NCBI GenBank assembly: GCA_900754855.1
Contig: CAAEEI010000179.1
Location: 1-7,895, forward strand
Source of the DNA: Lachnospiraceae bacterium
Lineage (GTDB): Bacteria; Bacillota; Clostridia; Lachnospirales; Lachnospiraceae
Direction of reading: 5' to 3'
Length of the DNA stretch: 7,895 nucleotides
Part shown: positions 5,585-7,895 of the stretch, one piece after another
Layout of the letters: every line of letters starts with the position of its first letter
How positions within the stretch are numbered: position 1 is the first letter of the stretch
The notes under the pieces: generated by a model
What the model was told of the DNA's origin: nothing
Database searches by the model: none
The model's input: only the letters and a program-made list of their open reading frames with translations
Made by a program: the position numbers and the translations under genes

Positions 5585-6841
5585 TTATCTTGTTTTTTGT
5601 GTTACTTTTTGCTGTACCTCCTGTTTTTTCTGCGCATTGCTGTCCCAGAATCTCAACTTCATCTTAACAGTTTTATCACGGAAAATGACATGGTACGTTC
5701 TCCACCCGCCGGCCGGAAGAACAGTTTCTATAGAATTCCCTTCCAGTTTTTCCTGAAATAAAACCTTACCCCCGATATTTATGATCGTACATTCATTGTC
5801 TTTTACAGCGATGATCTGTTTTCCTTTCATGGCTATGGATTCATAATTCATATCCAGGGTTGTATCCAGTTTTTTTCCTCCGGATTTTGTATACAGACAG
5901 ATTCGGTATCTCCCTTCCTCCGGGTGTTCAGAATGATCCAGAACATATCCAATATATTTGTCACTGATAAATATACTTTGGATTTCTTCATTAAACTTAA
6001 CTTCTTTTTCTACTTTAGGTTCATCCGCAATATTATAATAATAGGTTGCCGATTCTCCAAAGGCCACCAGCGTATCTTTACCGATAAACTGCAGTTCAGG
6101 AATCATAAAGTCTTCGTAATCGAAGCCCCCCACCAACGTCACGTCATCGGTCTGCAGCTGCTTACTGAAATCATAAAACGCCACTGTGGTTTTGGAACTC
6201 ATACCGTCAATGGCAAAGTAACTGACTGCCAGACGCGTACCATCCGGGGAAATCGCCGCTGCCACCGGGTATCCCGTTTCATCCACAGAAGATTTCATAT
6301 CCGCAATCAGCGCTCCGTTTTTATCATAGATTTGAATAAAATTACTTTCTTCCCCCTGCAGGATCACTTCCACGATTCCCCGTTCCGAAATCCCCGCCTG
6401 TATAATCGGATACTTCAGCGTCAATTCGCCTGCTTTTCCTTTTACATCAAAAAACAGCAGTACATTGCTTCCCTTATCTGCCAAAAGCACATAAGGTTCT
6501 GCCTTTACCAACACGGGGTTTCGAAAAGAAAGCGGAATATTCCACTCTGCTGTTCCAAATTTTTTCTGGTATTCAATCCCGTTTTTACTGTACTTGATGT
6601 ATCCTTCCGCAAAAGTTTCATAAGCTACCGCGTCATTATCTTCTGTTTTCACCTCTTCTTTGTAAGTATAGTACTCACATCGGCTGTTATTTAACAGATA
6701 TATGATCAGAAGAACAAACAGAAGAAGAATCGTAATAAATATTCGTCTGGCCCACTCCTTCTGCTGCCGCTTTTTCCGTATCTGTTTTAACTGATCTTTT
6801 TTGTTTGTAAAAACTTCAAAATTATATACTTGTTTTGCCAT
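5585..6841 (-). CDS. Single-pass membrane protein with propeller-like extracytoplasmic domain (DUF5711-like)
   Basis: 418 residues of unknown function. Order: basic cytoplasmic N-terminus (KKDQLKQIRKKRQQKEWARR, 14-33), one membrane segment at about 34-50 (IFITILLLFVLLIIYLL), then about 365 residues outside by the positive-inside rule. The outer part is made of repeated short beta-strand units, including AAISPDGTRLAVS at 194-206, a WD40/TolB-type blade signature, so a beta-propeller is likely. It resembles the DUF5711 family of Lachnospiraceae, from memory. A basic, Gln-rich tail closes the protein (from about 402). The ATG at 6841 has only a weak ribosome site (GAGTGG, about 5 nt upstream). 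It lies 80 bp after the LysM protein gene on the same strand, and a cell-envelope role together with that protein is plausible. No enzymatic motif seen. Confidence 0.8.
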   Translation of the reverse strand: MAKQVYNFEVFTNKKDQLKQIRKKRQQKEWARRIFITILLLFVLLIIYLLNNSRCEYYTYKEEVKTEDNDAVAYETFAEGYIKYSKNGIEYQKKFGTAEWNIPLSFRNPVLVKAEPYVLLADKGSNVLLFFDVKGKAGELTLKYPIIQAGISERGIVEVILQGEESNFIQIYDKNGALIADMKSSVDETGYPVAAAISPDGTRLAVSYFAIDGMSSKTTVAFYDFSKQLQTDDVTLVGGFDYEDFMIPELQFIGKDTLVAFGESATYYYNIADEPKVEKEVKFNEEIQSIFISDKYIGYVLDHSEHPEEGRYRICLYTKSGGKKLDTTLDMNYESIAMKGKQIIAVKDNECTIINIGGKVLFQEKLEGNSIETVLPAGGWRTYHVIFRDKTVKMKLRFWDSNAQKKQEVQQKVTQKTR

Positions 6842-6896
6842 GCGTCCACTCTTTCATTTCTGTTTTGTTCTTTATTTCCTGTCTTTTCCTAAAGTT

Positions 6897-6925
6897 AGTG
6901 TACACTGCAATCAGATTTTCGTCAA
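6897..6925 (-). promoter_or_regulatory. Possible internal promoter before the DUF5711-like gene
   Basis: Minus strand: TTGACG at 6925..6920 (5 of 6), 17-nt spacer, TACACT at 6902..6897 (4 of 6). It overlaps the stop codon of the LysM gene. The -10 lies inside the perfect 10-bp palindrome AGTGTACACT (6897-6906), which might be a binding site. It would allow separate expression of the downstream gene with a leader of about 50 nt. Confidence 0.35.
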
Positions 6926-7895
6926 TCCTCCATCGGCGGGATGTCCAGAACCTGTCCCGGATAAATCTGATCCAGATTTTCTATTTGATTCGCTTTCGCC
7001 AGAGCGTCCACATAGGCATAGGACTGATAAATTTTTTTGGATATTCCCGCCAGAGTATCTCCCTGCTGCACCGTATATTGTTTTCCGATATAACTCCATG
7101 CTTCCGTTACGTCATCCGGCTCCTCCTGCGTAAAAACATTTGCTCCCGTTTCCACATCGTCTATGGTCTGATCCTGGCCATCTTGTTCCTGCTTTGTCTG
7201 CCCATCCCTCTGATACAGGGTATTTTCTTCCATCCGTTGTTCTTCCGTCTGCTGTTCTTCTCCCTTTTCTTCCATGGCGATTTGTTCTGTCGTTCCCTCT
7301 TCTTCTCCTTTTCCCATTGTTTCCGTATCAACCTGCTGTTCTGTTCCAACAGGGTTTATATCCCGATTATCTTCTCCTGACTGTTCCTGTTGTTGATAAA
7401 ACACTTCTTCCGCCCGTTCGCTCTGCCTGAACTGCTGTACTGACCGTACCCCATAGAGTAAAACCATAATCATTACCAGAAGACTGGCCACAGAAGCCAC
7501 ACCAAATCTCGGCGTTGCTTTTTTTCGCAGAGATTTTTTCTTCTTCATGGCCTTTTTATAATTTTTTACTACTGCGCTGTCCCGCAATATGGTTGTTGAT
7601 TCTCTTTTCCCTTCCGGCTGCCGCTCCGGCTCTCCTTCCGCAAGCATATAGTTTTTCATCTCCTGATTTGTCTCGTAATAAATATAATAGCCTTTTTGTT
7701 TTTTTAAAGAATAATTTTCAAACTGATAAAAGGCGTCTTCATTTTCCAACGCATCGATCATATAAAGCACTTTATTTTCTCCGTTGAAATTATCCATGTG
7801 CGTGCGAATAATTTTATCATTTAATTCTACGGAAAATCCCATGCGGGATAAAAACCATCCGACAATCTCCATATCCGGAAAGAAATTATCCCTTA
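6922..7895 (-). CDS. LysM-domain membrane protein with an MPN/JAMM-like cytoplasmic domain (5' end outside window)
   Basis: Residues are counted from an internal ATG at 7872. That ATG has no ribosome site, and the frame continues upstream (RDNFFPD) to the window edge, so the gene is probably truncated at its 5' end. Order: a conserved-looking cytoplasmic part (1-78) with EIVGWFLSRMGFSVELND (2-19) and QKGYYIYYE (59-67); a strongly basic stretch (KKAMKKKKSLRKK, 106-118); one membrane segment at about 123-141; a Gln/Glu-rich low-complexity linker at about 145-255; and a C-terminal LysM domain at about 265-311 (YTVQQGDTLAGISKKIYQ ... IYPGQVLDIP). Orientation is N-in, C-out, so LysM should bind peptidoglycan. 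The segment at 2-40 resembles the VGWYHSHPG region of MPN/JAMM proteins, but both metal-binding histidines are replaced (Leu, Arg), suggesting an inactive fold. Followed on the same strand by the DUF5711-like gene. Confidence 0.8.
   Translation of the reverse strand, partial: RDNFFPDMEIVGWFLSRMGFSVELNDKIIRTHMDNFNGENKVLYMIDALENEDAFYQFENYSLKKQKGYYIYYETNQEMKNYMLAEGEPERQPEGKRESTTILRDSAVVKNYKKAMKKKKSLRKKATPRFGVASVASLLVMIMVLLYGVRSVQQFRQSERAEEVFYQQQEQSGEDNRDINPVGTEQQVDTETMGKGEEEGTTEQIAMEEKGEEQQTEEQRMEENTLYQRDGQTKQEQDGQDQTIDDVETGANVFTQEEPDDVTEAWSYIGKQYTVQQGDTLAGISKKIYQSYAYVDALAKANQIENLDQIYPGQVLDIPPMED

Noticed and set aside
5883..5896. TTGTATACAG-like match to the GntR-type operator
   Set aside because: It lies inside the coding region of the membrane protein, is incomplete and is not next to a promoter.
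5924..6694. Plus-strand open frame of 256 codons opposite the DUF5711-like gene
   Set aside because: Composition is Phe/Ile/Arg/His-rich as expected for antisense of a Lys/Glu-rich gene; no start signal, and the minus-strand frame has a membrane segment and blade motif.
6835..7380. Plus-strand frame of 181 codons rich in Leu, Phe and Ser opposite the LysM linker
   Set aside because: The hydrophobic runs are the reverse complement of the Gln/Glu/Lys-rich linker; no ribosome site.
1..7895. CRISPR array, tRNA/rRNA genes, insertion sequence or prophage genes
   Set aside because: No regularly spaced repeats, no cloverleaf or ribosomal sequence, and no transposase, integrase or phage-like protein in any frame.

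Overview
The window looks like chromosomal DNA of a low-to-mid GC Clostridia, most likely a Lachnospiraceae gut or rumen anaerobe. The reasons are strong AGGAGG-type ribosome sites, Firmicutes-like promoters, and two gene families (a DUF5711-like membrane protein beside a LysM membrane protein) that I associate with that family. This placement is inferred from gene families recalled without a search.

Layout. Positions 1-27 (minus) hold the first codons of a possible downstream gene. A minus-strand cluster fills 124-3323. In transcription order it is a DeoC-family aldolase (2601-3323), a second DeoC-family aldolase (1750-2475, GTG start) and an FGGY carbohydrate kinase (124-1641), ending in a strong hairpin terminator at 61-97. 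The second aldolase has its own promoter (TTGACA-17-TATAGT), flanked and overlapped by two GntR-like operator palindromes. Divergently, on the plus strand, lie a protein that fuses a PEP-hydrolase-like TIM barrel to an AraC-type DNA-binding domain (3522-4721) and, 5 bp later, a shorter, motif-eroded paralogue of that TIM barrel (4727-5557). The two transcription units meet in the largest gene-free stretch of the window (3324-3521, 198 bp). It holds two back-to-back promoters sharing their -35 boxes, TTGTG repeats and an inverted repeat. No gap exceeds 300 bases.

From 5558 onwards is an unrelated minus-strand block: a single-pass membrane protein with an extracytoplasmic propeller-like domain (5585-6841), preceded by a membrane protein with a C-terminal LysM domain (6922 to beyond 7895). 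The visible N-terminal part of the latter resembles an MPN/JAMM fold without metal ligands. A shared hairpin at 5539-5582 separates the convergent blocks.

How it may work (inference): the kinase phosphorylates a sugar or polyol and the two aldolases cleave the phosphorylated product by Schiff-base chemistry. The TIM-barrel/AraC protein senses a metabolite and controls the cluster from the divergent promoter region. The substrate is not evident. The most unusual parts are the enzyme-like-barrel/AraC regulator with its degenerate partner, and the tandem aldolases with an altered phosphate-binding pocket.
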